Shown: positions 51,138 to 64,000 of the stretch, piece by piece | Layout: each line of letters opens with the position of its first letter | Numbering within the stretch: the stretch's first letter is position 1 | Source: Mansonella perstans | Taxonomy: Eukaryota; Nematoda; Chromadorea; Rhabditida; Onchocercidae | Direction: 5' to 3' | Assembly (NCBI GenBank): GCA_037074765.1 | Contig: JBAMDO010000043.1 | Coordinates: 231,501 to 295,500, forward strand | DNA length: 64,000 nt | The notes under the pieces: model-generated | What the model saw: only the letters and a program-made list of their open reading frames with translations | Databases searched by the model: none | What the model was told of the DNA's origin: nothing | Position numbers and translations under genes: made by a program

Positions 51138-53171
51138 ATTTGTTTCCCATAAATAAAAGATGATTCTGCTCAAAGAATATTTGAGCCAGAAAGATGTTCT
51201 TATCAAACAAATTTTATTCATTAATGCACATATCTGCAGTATTTCCTTTTTAAATTAAGGTAATAATCACAGCAGAAAAATACAAGCAGGAAATCGTTAG
51301 CTTGTTAAATTTGATGATCGCTGGACAAATTTTTAAAAGGCGAAGTAGTCCGCGAGAGCGATGACATGATCAGTGGATTGATAAATTATCGTTATCACTG
51401 TGAAATAAATCTCAGTTAAATGATAACATTGTTGCGAAATCCTTTAAAAAAAGTACAGATCATCAGCACCTTATTTTTTGAATAAAGCACAAAATACCTT
51501 AGCTATTCTTAGGAAAAAGTTGTGAATGCTTACAATGTCCGCAAAAGAGCAATAAATAATATCAATTTTTTTTTGTAATAGGAACGGATTTTCACTTCCG
51601 TTACATTCACAGAGTTGAATTCTGCTCATAACATTATAACAATTTAGATCAGACTTTGATGACTGACTTAAGAATTTAAATCAGCAATGTTTCGAAATCG
51701 TTACTGTTCAGAAAGTTGTAGATCACCATTTAATGTCTTGTTGGATCATACTAACCTACTGGAACAGATGTGAGAATTTTGAAATTATTCCTGAAATTTG
51801 GTTCATAATATCTACTCCAGAATGGTATATATTGTGAACACAAAATGTTAAAAGTTCAAGCTGTGTTCCTCAAGAAACATCAACAACGTATGTTTTACAA
51901 TATTCTAACACCTATGGTGAACATGGGCAAACTCTTCTAGGACCGATATCTTCCAACTCGTGAGAAAGTATCACGTTCCTCTTCAGGGTCCTCTTAGGAT
52001 CGATATCTCCCAATTCATGAGGAAGTATCGCGTTCCTCTTCAGGGTCCTCTTAGGATCGATATCTCCCAATTCATGAGGAAGTATCGCGTTCCTCTTCAG
52101 GGTCCTCTTAGGATCGATATCTTCCAACTCATGAGGAAGTATCGTTCCTCTTGAAGGTCAAGACTTTTTTTGTTTAGTACATTCTTTGCTCTATCATATA
52201 TTTCATTGAATTGAAGTCGAAAACAAGCTAGTCAAAATTCAATTGATAATTGATGCATATCACATGAAATTGTTGATGCTGGTGCTATTTGGAAAGTGTT
52301 TCTGTTTTGGTTTCTCATTCATCAATTTCTGCACCTGCTGTATTATGATGATAGGGTGAACTTTCATCAAATGATTTCCTCGCTGCTCTGTTCTTTTCAC
52401 CAAAACAAATTGCAGCAATTTCAATCTGTCAGCCCATGAATCCATAAGAAGGGAACTTTTTAAAAAAGTAAACTACTATATTTACATAAATAAACAGTAC
52501 AAGATTTTCTAACTTTTTTTTTTCTGAAAAAGACAAAGAAAGCGCACAATGTGTTCACTTCGAGAAGGATTTATTGTTTTTTCTTTTAGTAGTGGAAATT
52601 AAAAGTTATTTGTATTAACAATGATCAATGGTACTTTCTAAATATGATGGAAAAGGTGAAAATTTGTTGTGAATAAATTGAGAGATTTTACATTCATATA
52701 TTAATTAATATTTTCAGCATTCAGATTCAACTTATCATATCATCATCATCATCATCATGAACGTGACTTTTATCCAAAATTTCAGGGTGATTTTCATACT
52801 TCTTTCTTATTTCATCTACTATGCTTACATTGCTCTTTTTTTTGATATTTTTAAATAAAATGAAAATAAATAAATGTGATTTTGTGTAATCTTACATTTC
52901 CTTAGATTTGGAAATGGATAACAATGAAAAAAAGTTGTAATGGACAATGAATTCGTGCATTTTTTTCAAATTTACTATTTCAACAACGATCATTCAAGAG
53001 AATTCTTCAAATCTACATTGAGCAATCATCATCTAGTGTACTATATTATGCAATTAAATTTATGGCCAAAGTAATTTGTAAGCAATTTGCTTTCTAACAT
53101 TTTTGATTAGTTTTTTTTTTCAATAAAGACAATATGATTTTAACTGTTTGTAGAAATTGATCGATGCGCCT

Positions 53172-53207
<36 letters not shown>

Positions 53208-53990
53208 ATTAAAATATTTCAAATATTGAAAAATGTTTAGCAGAGAAATTTCAGACAAATTCATTTGAACTGTGCCTACAGCCCATGATGCATTGTAGTA
53301 AATGTCCACAAAGTTGTTGGAGCATTATTAGTGTAATAATTAATCGATAACAATGATGGAATAGAGGTTAGAAAGGGACTGATAGTATAAGAGAGATATC
53401 ATAGATAGCATAGTAAAGCATAGAATGAATAAGTGACCATTGATCCGTCAAATAGCGTTTTATTAATAGGTCATATAGTTGTTGGGTCAAAACTATGCGG
53501 GCATTCCGCAATTTATTTCTTATCCTATCAAATAAACTTTCTACAAATTATGCTAAATTAACCCTTTAAATTCTTTAATTTTTATGTTATGCATTCCGTG
53601 TACGATGATATTTGTTCTGTTTCAACAAAAAAAAATTTAATTGATCAATACAGGAGGCTTGGAGACGCGAAGCGAATAAGCATATAAAAAAAAAATTCTA
53701 CAGTCAAATTTTAATGTCTTTATCGATGGATAAACTTTCATTTCTTAAGAAGGGGTCATTGCGAAAGGTCATCTATAATGACCACTTCGCGATGCATTTT
53801 TTCGCTTTACTAATTGCTATCTCAGTGTAATTTTCTTCATACTGTTGATAGGTTAAACCTAAATTGTTTATGATTACGAATTAATTTTATGTCATATGAT
53901 GTACATACATCGTTCATATGAAGTATTACTGTCATGCAACAGTAGTTTTTTTTTTTTTTTTACAGAATTTAATTCGAAATTTATTACGAG
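51138..53990. other. Intergenic region between IFT122 and SLC22 genes
   Basis: About 2.85 kb without a recognised gene. It contains the IFT122 3' flank (AATAAA near 51151), the 57-bp minisatellite at 51934-52160, a CAT-trinucleotide run at about 52739-52759, and a 33-base T tract at 53174-53206. A polypyrimidine tract ending TTTACAG (53946-53965) precedes the SLC22 ATG by 25 nt and looks like a 5' splice-acceptor or spliced-leader site. Confidence 0.6.
51934..52160. repeat. 57-bp minisatellite
   Basis: Three full copies (51961-52017, 52018-52074, 52075-52131) of a 57-bp unit containing GTTCCTCTTCAGGGTCCTCT and ATCGATATCTCCCAA, with partial copies on both sides. Copies differ by only a few bases (for example CTCCCAATTCA/CTTCCAACTCA). 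Because 57 is a multiple of three, open frames run through the array on both strands, but there is no flanking gene structure to make them credible. Confidence 0.9.
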
Positions 53991-56900
53991 ATGAAATTTG
54001 ATGAATTGGTATTCACTCACCTGGGTGAATTTGGTCGTTATCAAAAGATACAATTTACATTGGTATGCTTGCCAATCATATTCGTTTCAATGCATGCACT
54101 GTCGTGGACATTCACTGCTGCCCCTGTTCCGCATAGGTTTGTGCTCTTTCTTACAACGAATTTTGTACTATGGAAATATGTTTTTAAAAAATCACTTCTA
54201 AAAAACAGCTGTATTCGAAAAAGCAAAATCAATACATGGATTCAATTTTTGTGCTTGAAAAAAGTCCCAACATAGCGACATAATATTTTTTTACTGATAT
54301 AAAATTAATTTCTTCGATGGTTGTCAAGCAAATCTGTTAACCTTCATCAGTAGGCATGTTCCCAGTCACTTACTAAGTAAACATTAAATTTTTAAACAAA
54401 GTCGCTCGCTGACAGCAGAAAAAGAACAACCGGTGTGTTTTTGATGAGTGTGCGAATGGAAATTTTGGAAAGTGAGAAAGAAATGATAAATATGGCTAAC
54501 AAATGGGATTGAAACGAGACTGGCTGTTGAATTGGTAACAAAATAATTTGCGTTTCAGTGAGGCTTTCACATGAATGTATTTGAGGATAGTTAAGAAAAT
54601 TGGAATTAACAGCTGTAATTACGTTCAGAAATTCTGGGCGGCTTATGGCTCTTGCCAGTGACTTTCTTTATTGGCAGTGCTTTATGCAGTATTCACGGCT
54701 TTCGAGGAAGATAGCATATGTCACAGTGCAGACGATCCTGGAATACGTCTGGATGGCTAGCAATTACGTCTGATTACTGGTATATTACAGCACTGAAGGT
54801 CTAAGCGACGTTTAATGCTTCAGCGTTTGTGACACAGTAGTGTTAAACTGTTAATCAAAAGTATGTAATTTTGTTGGTGTCCGGCATTAGTGAATCAGAA
54901 ATTAATACACCGGGAATGTATCAAGACGTTTTCTCTAAATGTTGCCGTCTTTACAATAATGTCACGAAGTTGAATAATTCGATCATTTTGAAGTATTAAC
55001 ATTTGAATATGTCGCGGACGTGTAAAATAGCCTTCTCTGAGCGATAATGTCTTATTAACTGCTTCATCAAACAATAAAAAAAAAAAAGGAGAAAAGAAAA
55101 CTAAATGTAGATTCATGAAATAGAAATGTAGAATTTGTCTTAATATCTAATTTCTACAACAATATTTATAAAGACATAAATCTAATGGAATTTGCGAGGT
55201 TAGCAATTTCGGATTTTCATCAAAATCGCTTTTCTGTTCAGCGAAATGGCGGATCAAGTTAGCATAATAATCTTTGAAGTCTTTAACCTTTTTTAAGATG
55301 TCGTTTGCCATATGAAAAATTGGATGCAAGCTATTGGGTACAGAGTGATCTGCTTATAACGGCAGCAGACTGTGAGAAAACAGAACGGTGCAGATATGAA
55401 GAGTGCCGGCTACGTAACGACTCGTCGTGTCGGTTTGGATATATTTATGATTTATCAGAAATCAAGTACTCAGCCATTAATCGAGTAGGTTTTTTCTTTA
55501 GATAATTATTCCATCTAGCAATATATGAATAAATTCGAAGGAGAACAAAGTCCTTATTTCAGAGTGAAAAGTTAAAAAAAAAAATGAATGTAGGGAACTA
55601 GCTAGTCTTCGATGAATCAATCGTAAAAACGTTTGAATCGAAACAAAGATACATTATTGTTCGCACTTGGATTTTAAGGAGTGCCCCATCATTGAGTGTA
55701 GCCTCTGATCCTTTGATATTGATACTTAGGCCTTTGGGAATTCTAAGAGAGATTCGCTGTTATAGGTATCAGATTATTCCGTTTGCCTCGTCGGTAAATT
55801 AGACTACAGGTAATTTGTGGTACTTCAGTAAGCCACCGTACGTTAGAGTCTTCTTAATTTAAACGTTTTAAGCATTCTTCTCACTGCTATACTGCAATGC
55901 GGAAATGATTTTTGATGAATGAAAATGACATCAATCAAATATTAGCAGAATTTTAAGATCCTAACAACAGTATTCTAGTGGAATATCGTGTGCAAATGGT
56001 CAGTATTAAAAGCATTCATTCAGTCAACATACTATATTGGGCAAATGTGTGGCTCGCTTGTGTTCGGTTTTCTAGGTGACAGGTACTTTTCACTCATCAA
56101 GATGACTTTTGAGATTTACCGTATCATCCTTCATCAGATTTCACTGTTATCGGAAGTTGAGAATTTATAAAGGACTATATGTTGCAGAATTGGTCGTAAA
56201 AAAGTATTCTTCATCGCGATAATCATGCTAATCGTATCTGGTATTTTGATGGCAGTGGTACCATACTGGATAGCATTTGCTTTATTACGAACTGCTGTGG
56301 GATTTGCACATCCTGGCATTTTCGTTATTGCTGTTGTAATTGGTATGTAGCATCAATCACTTGCTGAATATATGTTACCATTCCTCACTTATCAACTGCT
56401 GTTTTTTAGGAATGTTTAGTGTCAAATTTACCTATTTTAATCACAGGGTGATAACAGCAAGCGTTGCGAAGTTCCTGGTTATCCATTTATTTTTTGTATG
56501 CCATTCTCTTAAGAGATTGGCGATTTTGAAACTTTTGGTTGTGATACTGTGATCTTAGGTGATTCGATAAGAATTCATAAAAGTAAATTAGTTTTAAGTT
56601 ATCTGTTACTTGTTACAGGTATGGAATTGGTTGGTCCTTCGAAAAGAAGAGTTGCTTCGGTAATATCAGGAATATTTTTTGCATTTGGTCAAATTTTTCT
56701 GGGAATTCTTGCTTATTTCCTTCGCGATTATCGGTTTCTGCAGCTCGCCATTTCATTGCCTGCACTAGTGTTCATGTGTTATTGGTGGTAAGCACAGAAT
56801 GCAGATTTGTAAACCCGAAATCATATGTAGAAGTTATTTGCAGAAGTCGTTAAAGATATTCGTAACTTCAGGATTGTTCCTGAAAGTGCACGGTGGCTCG

Positions 56901-58321
56901 TGACACAGCAGAGGTATGAAGATGCTGATAAAATACTGCAACGTGCGGCAAAAGTTAATGGTACACACTTGCCAGATAAGTGGTGGGATCAAATTGATTT
57001 CCTGGAGAAAACTGCACAGAATCGTTCTCCGCAAAGAAAATATAACTATCTTGATCTTATTCGAACACCACGCGTACGATTGCGTACATTCTCATGCCTT
57101 TTCTTATGGGCGGTGAGATTTAATTTGAGAAAATTTCACACATTAATCATAGAAACTGTTATTCAGTTTTTCAGCTCAATTCAAAAAACATTAAAACAGT
57201 GTGTGAATAATTTTCTTTTTACTTTTTAAAAATTTCATAGGTAGTGTCGATGATTTATTATGGTGTTTCTATGAAAACTGATTTTCTTGGCGGTGATTTT
57301 TATGGAACATTTATTAGCGGTGGTGCAGCCGAAATACCAGCTCTTTTGTTCCTGTTTGCTTTTGTTGAAAGAATCGGTCGAAAACCTCTTCTTGCTGGAG
57401 GTTACTTTCTTGCGGCGTTATGCATGCTGTCTAACCTCCTTCTACCTTCAAAAGGTATAGTTTTTGAAAACATCCAGTTTGTTTAATTTCAAATCCACAC
57501 TTATCAAATTTTCGAAGAATCGATCTGTGATGGATCATTAGAAATGTTCGATCGTTTATTGCAGTATTTACGGTGCATTACTTAGCAAATCCAACTTTGT
57601 AACATCATACCATTTTTTTTATTCATCTCAGCTTGCGTACAGTCCGTTCCTATTAAACACTATTTCAGTGCATTGGATTATTAGCGTCGTGCAATTTTTA
57701 ATCGCAAAAGCTTCTATAGCTTGCTGCTACGCAGTAATTTATACTGTTACTCCCGAATTATTTCCTACAGTAATTCGTAATTTGGCGATGGGGTGCTGTT
57801 CGATGGTTGCTCGTGTCGGCGCCAATCTGTCTTGCTATATTGTTATGTGGATTGTATGTTCTCTTCAAAATTCACTTCTCATTTATTCCACTCTGCACTC
57901 GTTTCGATATAGCACCCAAAATCCAGTTTACTGGATAAATCTGGGACTGCACAATATTTTGCTTCGGATGTAAGCCATTTGAAGAAAATACTTCACTGGG
58001 CGTCAAAGAATTTTTTTTTCTTCCATTTATAAAAAAAATACCATAATCAGAAGCGTAATTACTGAAGCAGAACTCGTCAAGTCGCTTTTAATATTCGAGC
58101 GATTTTAATAGTTTTTACAGGTAGAACAATATGGAACATGGACGATGATCATTCCATTTGGTAGTCTTTCATTGGCAGCCGGCTTAACTGTAATATTTTG
58201 TGTACCTGAAACAGCGGGTAAACCATTACTAGAAACAATTGAAGAACTTGAAAATGATTACCATGCAGTAAATGAAGAAATGTTAATATCAAAGGCTTCG
58301 AAAAAGAAAAATGATTCTTGA
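53991..58321 (+). CDS. SLC22-family organic ion transporter (MFS)
   Basis: Nine exons (53991-54136, 55298-55484, 55979-56082, 56188-56342, 56619-56787, 56872-57112, 57241-57454, 57669-57853, 58121-58321) total 1602 nt, 533 residues, phases consistent. The plan is that of the organic cation/anion/carnitine transporters. A first membrane helix (FTLVCLPIIFVSMHAL) is followed by a large Cys-containing extracellular loop. Next come WNIVCKWSVLKAFIQSTYYI, GFLGDRIGRKKVFF (MFS motif), IVPESARWL (SLC22 signature PESPRWL), FVERIGRKPLL, TVTPELFPTVIRN and CVPETAGKPLLETIEELE near the end. The C-terminal tail is Lys-rich. The substrate cannot be told from sequence. C. elegans oct-1 and relatives are the nearest family members I know. 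The start is the first ATG after the TTTACAG site at 53965, and the MKFDELVFTHLGEFGRYQ opening is typical for SLC22 (the conserved 'GEFGRYQ'). Confidence 0.93.
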
Positions 58322-61300
58322 TAGCAAAGATTTTGAAACATTAAATATTCCAGAATTCCGAATTTAGTTTCGTATTTTTCTTTCTGTATGCCATAAAGTT
58401 CCGCTCCCGATATTTAAGAATGATCCAGTATTTATGATATTTATTGAATGTACAGTTAAAAAGTCTGTAAGTTATGAAGTATTAGTCAAGGTAATTTTGA
58501 CAACATCTAAGAAATATTTCTGGAAGTAAACTCTTTGCAACGCAAACATATTGTGTTGTTTTTGTTTGTTTGTTAAAGTGTTACTGCAAAACAGCCACAG
58601 CCTTAGTATTTTAAAATAATCCTTAAAAAAGAAAATTATTCGTCAGGAAGTTCTACGAGTAGAGAATGAAAAATGCTTCTGCAATGAAAAATTTTTAAAG
58701 AAAAAACCATAAGTAATCCCCTAAAATCTCGCACAGCGATTTCCGATCTCTAATTTTCTGAATAAGCGTTTATGAACTCTCTTGTTCAAATGAATTCCTT
58801 CAGTTTGACCAATTCTCCATCTTGCGATATGTGCTACCTTTAAAAATAGATTTAGGAAATAGTTTCTTCTCGAGCGCTTTTTTCGGAATTCTTTAAAATA
58901 CATATATGCCTGTAGTCTGTGCAGAAATATGGAATTCATCATGTAGATCAGAAGTAGCAAAATTGTTCAGTTAGGGCTGTGCAAAATAAAGCACCAGTTA
59001 TGCTACATTACTCCACAAATATGAATGCCTCGCTTCAATGCTCATTTCCAATTATCATAATTTTTCAAAATAAAACTTTTCCAACTTTTAAAATGTATAC
59101 ATATTGCGCAATCGGTCAAATAAAACCATTAATAATAGAAACTTGGAAACAACTCTTTCCAAATTTTCAATTAGCGTGAAAATGATTTATATGTTAAGAA
59201 AAATTAACGTAAAGCATAATGTTGAGGTTAGATAATGAATTCAAATAAAGTTAAATCAAAGAGCTTCCTTCATAATTATTAACCATTAAAATAATTTGAA
59301 AAATTCTGCATAAAAAAGTAACCATTGAGCAGTACATTAATATTAGAATCTCTTCTATAATTTTCATAGGATGTAATAATAAAAATGGAAAGAAATTGCA
59401 ATTGAATTATTTCAGTGTTCTCTGTATAACTAACTGCTCATTATGATTTGATTAATATATGCTATTTTTAAGCAATTTATGTTATTTTTATTACCCTAAT
59501 TGCTACTGTTAATTTGAACAATAATTCTATGCATCTTAATGAACTTTATCAAACAGTTGATATAGTAAGTACAGTGGGAATAAAAAAAAAAAAAAAAACA
59601 TCCTTTACAGAAAGGTTTGAAACTTCAAAAATGAAAACTTATGATTAAAAAAAGGGTCATTATAAATACGTTTTTAATCATAAAAATTAGGACTGTCGCT
59701 GCACACAATCAACCGAAAGTAGCATTACAACTGAAGCAAAAATTTCAGAAACCTTGCAGAAATTACTGTGCTGCCTGAATTACGATGAGAACGATTGTAT
59801 ACCATTGTATCGGGTACTTGAAATACTAATGATGGAATTGCATAATGGCTTGAAGATGGGAATTTCAACTCTATGTAAATAATGGATAAGAGCACAACTC
59901 AAAATTTGTTGACTTTATGAGACCATTGAAATATAGTACTATTAATAATTTAGTCTCCATATTTCACTCATACTAAAATTCTGAATAAACTACTTAGCTA
60001 ATGACTGACCTTAAAGTGTGTGGAAGAATTCTATTTCCTGCTATCAAGAAAAGCAATCAAATACTATAGCAAAATTTTCAACAGTTTTAGCAAAAATAAG
60101 TAATACATCAGGAAAGATGAAATAGAGTAACAAAATATGTCCCAATTAATGGAATTAGCGTAAGCATACAAACTTCACAAATATGAAATTAAAACATTTC
60201 CAATTATGAAATTGATAGGATATTACAAAGGCAAAATAACCATATCAACTTTGCAGGTAGTGCTTACGATTCTAGAACTTCAGTACTGAAACGTGTAACA
60301 TGCTGCGTAAAGGTTAATGGGAATATGCATTTACTATACAAGAGTAGATGATGGTTATGGATGGATGGCTGTCAGCTGATTGGGTCAACTTCATCAGGAT
60401 CACTCAATGAATGCATCAAGATCACTGATAAATTGCATAGAATGTTCGTTTCACGTGTGATAAGAGTTAGCGCAGTTTTTAAAATATCAAAATGCTTTTC
60501 AGGATTGTGTTTGTCATGTATTCATGATAAGAAACATATAAAACTACTTTAATAACTTACCCTAACAACCCTTTACATCAATTTTTTTCAAGAAAGATGG
60601 GAGAACTGTAATAAGTACAACAGTGATATGTTGACTAGTGCAAAAACATTCAGAATAATCTACAGGTCATCCAATCATAAATGACCTGGTTTGTGTGGAT
60701 TAGGAACCAACTACAGATCCCCATAATACCATGTTGGAATTGTTCGGCCGATCCAATCATGAAAATGAATTTTTTTCACTTCGAGAAGAGTCAATTATCG
60801 GGATCTCTAAAAATAAATGCCTGATATCAGATACTGGGAATTCGTGGAACACCGACTATCACCTCGAATGTCGATCAGCAATTTGAAGATGTAGCAAAGG
60901 TGCAGCATCGAATTCTTACAAATAAACGTTCGTGATTTACACGCATCACTATCAGTACTTTTCGGGTAGGCAATGTCTTGATATCTGTTACCCCGAATCA
61001 ACACATCAAGTTACTCGCTGATGAAATATAACGGGCCGTGAGTACACCAGTAAAAACATTTTGCATTATGTTCACTTTTAGGTAAAGGGAGGGATTGGTA
61101 GGGGTCACGGCTAGGACGTGAGAGTAATGGATGCGTGCGGGGAGAAGGATTAATTGTATATTGTCTTCTGCAGATATCAAGTGAGTACTGTAAAGTGAAA
61201 ATTGACAAATTGCAGTAGTGAAGACAGGTGATAATGAATTGAACTGTATGTTCAATTGTTACCTGTCGTATTAATGTTATGCTTCTTTAGATACGTTTCA

Positions 61301-61741
61301 CATCTTTGAAAGTTCATACTGTATGGCGAAAATTTTTTAAGAAAGATTTAAATTTTATGCTATTTTATTAGATATTACTGATGAGCTAATTTTCGGCGCT
61401 AATTTTCGTGCTTACATTGCTAAATGTCTTTTCAGGTTAAGCTGTTCACAGATCATTTCGTGTTATATTCATGTATTCAGCTGATTGCGGAAATGAGTTA
61501 GGAAGTAAGTAATCTAGATTATAAGTAAGTATACCTCCGTTATTGCAGGATATCTGCAGATGGTATACAAAAAAAGTTGGATTCCCACTTAGTCTGATTT
61601 AATAGATGGCATGAGTTTTTCTAAAGATGTCATAACTGATTGGCATCCGAAACACTTCAAATTCACTTCAATAAATAAGAGTTTCTGAAATGAAGCTGAT
61701 AAAAATGTGGTTCAGGTGACAGCAATATCTTAGACGGCAAT
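58322..61741. other. Gene-poor intergenic region
   Basis: About 3.4 kb of AT-rich sequence with an A tract near 59582-59598. Short open frames (for example 60361-60552 plus, 60998-61255 minus) have no family resemblance and no splice context. The right end, with a GTGGTTCAG acceptor at 61707-61715, is the 5' region of the sirtuin gene. I see no tRNA, repeat array or mobile element here. Confidence 0.5.
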
Positions 61742-64000
61742 ATGAGGACCGAAAACGACTCTCATACTGATTCCGTCATAAATCCTTCATCCGTTAGCAG
61801 TCCTACTATCGAAATTCAAGTAAGTCAGGGATTAACAAATGCAGGTTCTGGTGATTCTCCTATTATCGACCGAATAGGTAGTGAAGGTGAGTTACTTTTT
61901 CTTCTTACTTTCCTCACGTTTGTATTCATAGTGCATTAGGTAGTCAAGTATTTAAAAATCGTCATCTCTAGAGCCTTATTTGTAATGAAGGCAGGTGTGT
62001 GTAGCTCCTTATTTTATTCTTACAGTAATTTGATTATTCTTAAATCGCTTTTGCAAGCTTCATTCTTACAAATAGAATGTTATCGTATCCGCCTCATGAT
62101 CTTTTCTTTAATTTTTGTTGAGCTGCCTAAATCGCTTTTTTGAGCGCAGTCTTTTTTAGAAATGTTTGTAAAATTTTTTGTAGCGAAAGCAATTTTCACG
62201 CCCATCATGCATTGAGAGCTACAGTGGTTTTCTGTTCCTTGAAAGTTCTCTTTGATTAATTTCTAATCCCATGAGATATTTTTGTTGCATATTGTTCGTG
62301 CTTGTTTCCTTAGACCGCTCAATGTTTCACAATGTACTTGTGGGATCTTGATTAGTTGTCAATTTGTACTGAATTAAATTTCATGCATTTTGCGAATATT
62401 TACGAACTGATTATAGTGTGCTTTCCCCTCTGTAAATAGTGAAAAGCTTCGTGCCAGCTTGTATTCCAGTCACAATTGCATCTGAAAAAAAATGAAAATG
62501 GAAAATGAAAAAAAAATGAAAAAGAAAAAAACAATAATTGCATACTGAAATACCATAATCAATTTTGTCAGGAATATAGTGTGTTTTATGATTTGCTAAT
62601 TGCATTTCGTTAAAGGAATATCTCCATAATGTAATTTTCTTGACTTTCATACCGCTTTATTTCTGATATGATGATAGGATGGTTCAATATTGGTTTACTT
62701 TTCGGACTCTTCTTTTTGTTTTTAAGAAATAAATACTAATACGTAATTGACTTACTCTCTTCATAGGTCGAATTGGTCATCCAAATTAATTGGCGTATAC
62801 TAGATGACTACAATTTTGATTCTGATATTTTTAAATGGCTTAGGGATCTCCCTAGATGAAAATTTTTCAAGTCGTTCATTCGTTTTGACAGATTTTTTTC
62901 CCACATGTACGTTCATGTTTAGTTTAGAGTGTAACTGCATCAAAAAGAATTTAATTTTATTGACCATTTAGCCATCAGTTGCTTTTTGGTCTAATTACGA
63001 CCCATAATAACGTATCACAGGAAGTACCTATCTCATTTTACATTTTATGTCATGATACTATTGCGCATGAGTAATTTCCTGTACATGAGTAATTGGAATA
63101 TAAAAATTGTTCCCATGCTTTGGTAATGTTTCAGTTTAATGTTCCAGTAGTCAGCTTGCTCCAAATCTATTTTTATCTCTTTCCGGTGAAACTAATCAGT
63201 ACCTAGAACAGATTTTATTGTAAAGTAATAAAAAGTGTAAGATTATTTGCCTCATCGTGTTTATTCCTCTAATGATGGAACATCGTTGCAGATTGTTGCA
63301 AATGCAGTTGTTCTTCGTTAAAATAGACAGCATATTTTTTGCGTTAGAATTCACCCTTTAATATTTATTTTGATCATGGTTGGAAAAATCCTTAACACTA
63401 ACTGTTTAGTTTAATTTCGTTATAATTTAAGAAAATGTTGTTATATTAATACACTTTAGGTGGATCGGCTAGAGATGTTGTTCGTTGCCTGTTGCCGCAT
63501 GTTGAGATACCAGATAATCTTTCTGAGCAAGATTTATATCGCATTATTGGAAAAATTTTATACAGTGAACGACCTATACGCACAAAATTACCAGAATTCA
63601 ATTCATTTGATGATGCAGTTGAACTTTTTAAAAGGTCATTCCTTATACGATAACTTTATGAAACTTTACAAATTATTAAAATATTTTATTGTTATAAAAT
63701 GAAAAAAATATTTACCGTTTTCAGGTGCAGTCGGATTTTGGTTTTGACTGGTGCTGGCGTTTCTGTATCCTGTGGAATACCAGATTTCCGAAGTAAAAAT
63801 GGTGTGTACGCACGACTTCACATCGAATATCCAGATCTTCCGGACCCTACTGCTATGTTTGATATCAATTACTTCAGTAAAAATCCGAAACCGTTTTTCG
63901 AATTTGCTCGGGTATTGTCTAATCTTTTTTTTCAGTTAGTTTATGCTGTTTACAAACTTTCCAGACAACCCATAAAATTTGTATGATGCTTCAGTTTTTG
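61742..64000 (+). CDS. sir-2.1: SIRT1/SIR-2.1-type NAD-dependent deacetylase (5' part, cut by window edge)
   Basis: Three exons are visible: 61742-61886, 63460-63634 and 63725-63911, with a 1.57-kb first intron. They encode about 169 residues, and the last exon ends at a donor, so the gene continues past 64000. The N-terminus (MRTENDSHTDSVINPSSVSS) is Ser/Thr-rich and disordered. Exon 2 has the SIRT1-type region before the catalytic core (LLPHVEIPDNLSEQDLYRII; FNSFDDAVELFK). Exon 3 begins the sirtuin Rossmann core with ILVLTGAGVSVSCGIPDFRS, the NAD-binding signature, followed by YARLHIEYPDLPDPTAMFDI and YFSKNPKPFFEFAR, which identify the SIRT1 class. The catalytic histidine and zinc cysteines lie beyond the window. 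SIRT1 deacetylates histones and transcription factors in the nucleus. The start is the first ATG after the acceptor at 61715. Confidence 0.93.

Noticed and set aside
51912..52154. Protein-coding gene across the 57-bp array (open on both strands)
   Set aside because: The frames exist only because the unit length is a multiple of three. There are no flanking exons or start context.
60361..61255. Short open frames between the SLC22 and sirtuin genes
   Set aside because: They have no recognisable motif, no consistent splice sites and a composition like that of the surrounding intergenic DNA.

Overview
The window is nuclear DNA of a nematode. It is AT-rich, and every gene is split by short introns (mostly 60-500 bp) with worm-type TTTCAG acceptors. 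One gene, an FMRFamide-like peptide precursor of the flp-1 type, is known only from nematodes. Several other genes have their C. elegans counterparts on chromosome IV, as far as I recall. The base composition, the larger-than-Caenorhabditis introns and a BEL/Pao retroelement relic suggest a clade III (spirurid/filarial-like) worm, but that placement is inference. No bacterial or Wolbachia-like genes, CRISPR arrays or tRNA genes were seen.

Layout: 0-2 kb holds a 40-bp minisatellite, an unrecognised minus-strand coding segment and the RRM exons of an RBM7-like gene (minus). 2.0-3.9 kb is a broken, internally deleted BEL/Pao element. 5.1-23.8 kb is one very large minus-strand gene, the rabconnectin-3alpha/DMXL (RAV1-like) V-ATPase regulator. 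A 2.5-kb divergent intergenic region separates it from the PP2A catalytic subunit (26.4-28.8 kb, plus), followed by a MOB1-type kinase activator (30.2-31.4 kb, plus). Convergent to that are two minus-strand genes about 0.4 kb apart: a Pelle/IRAK death-domain kinase (37.7-34.6 kb) and an ATMIN/ASCIZ zinc-finger protein with LC8-binding TQ motifs (34.2-32.4 kb).

The most striking locus is 38.3-51.1 kb. IFT122 (the daf-10 orthologue, plus) has a 3.6-kb first intron that contains the whole flp-1 neuropeptide gene on the opposite strand. I resolved both genes exon by exon with consistent phases. Next come a 57-bp minisatellite (52 kb), an SLC22 organic-ion transporter (54.0-58.3 kb, plus), a 3.4-kb gene-poor stretch, and the 5' half of a SIRT1/sir-2.1 deacetylase that runs off the right edge.

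The genes do not form one pathway. They cover V-ATPase/vesicle control (DMXL), phosphatase and Hippo/NDR signalling (PP2A, MOB), innate signalling (IRAK), dynein light-chain transcription control (ATMIN), cilia (IFT122), neuropeptide signalling (FLP-1), transport (SLC22) and NAD-dependent deacetylation (SIRT1). Exon boundaries are my own readings of splice consensus and codon phase. The DMXL exon chain was only partly resolved.
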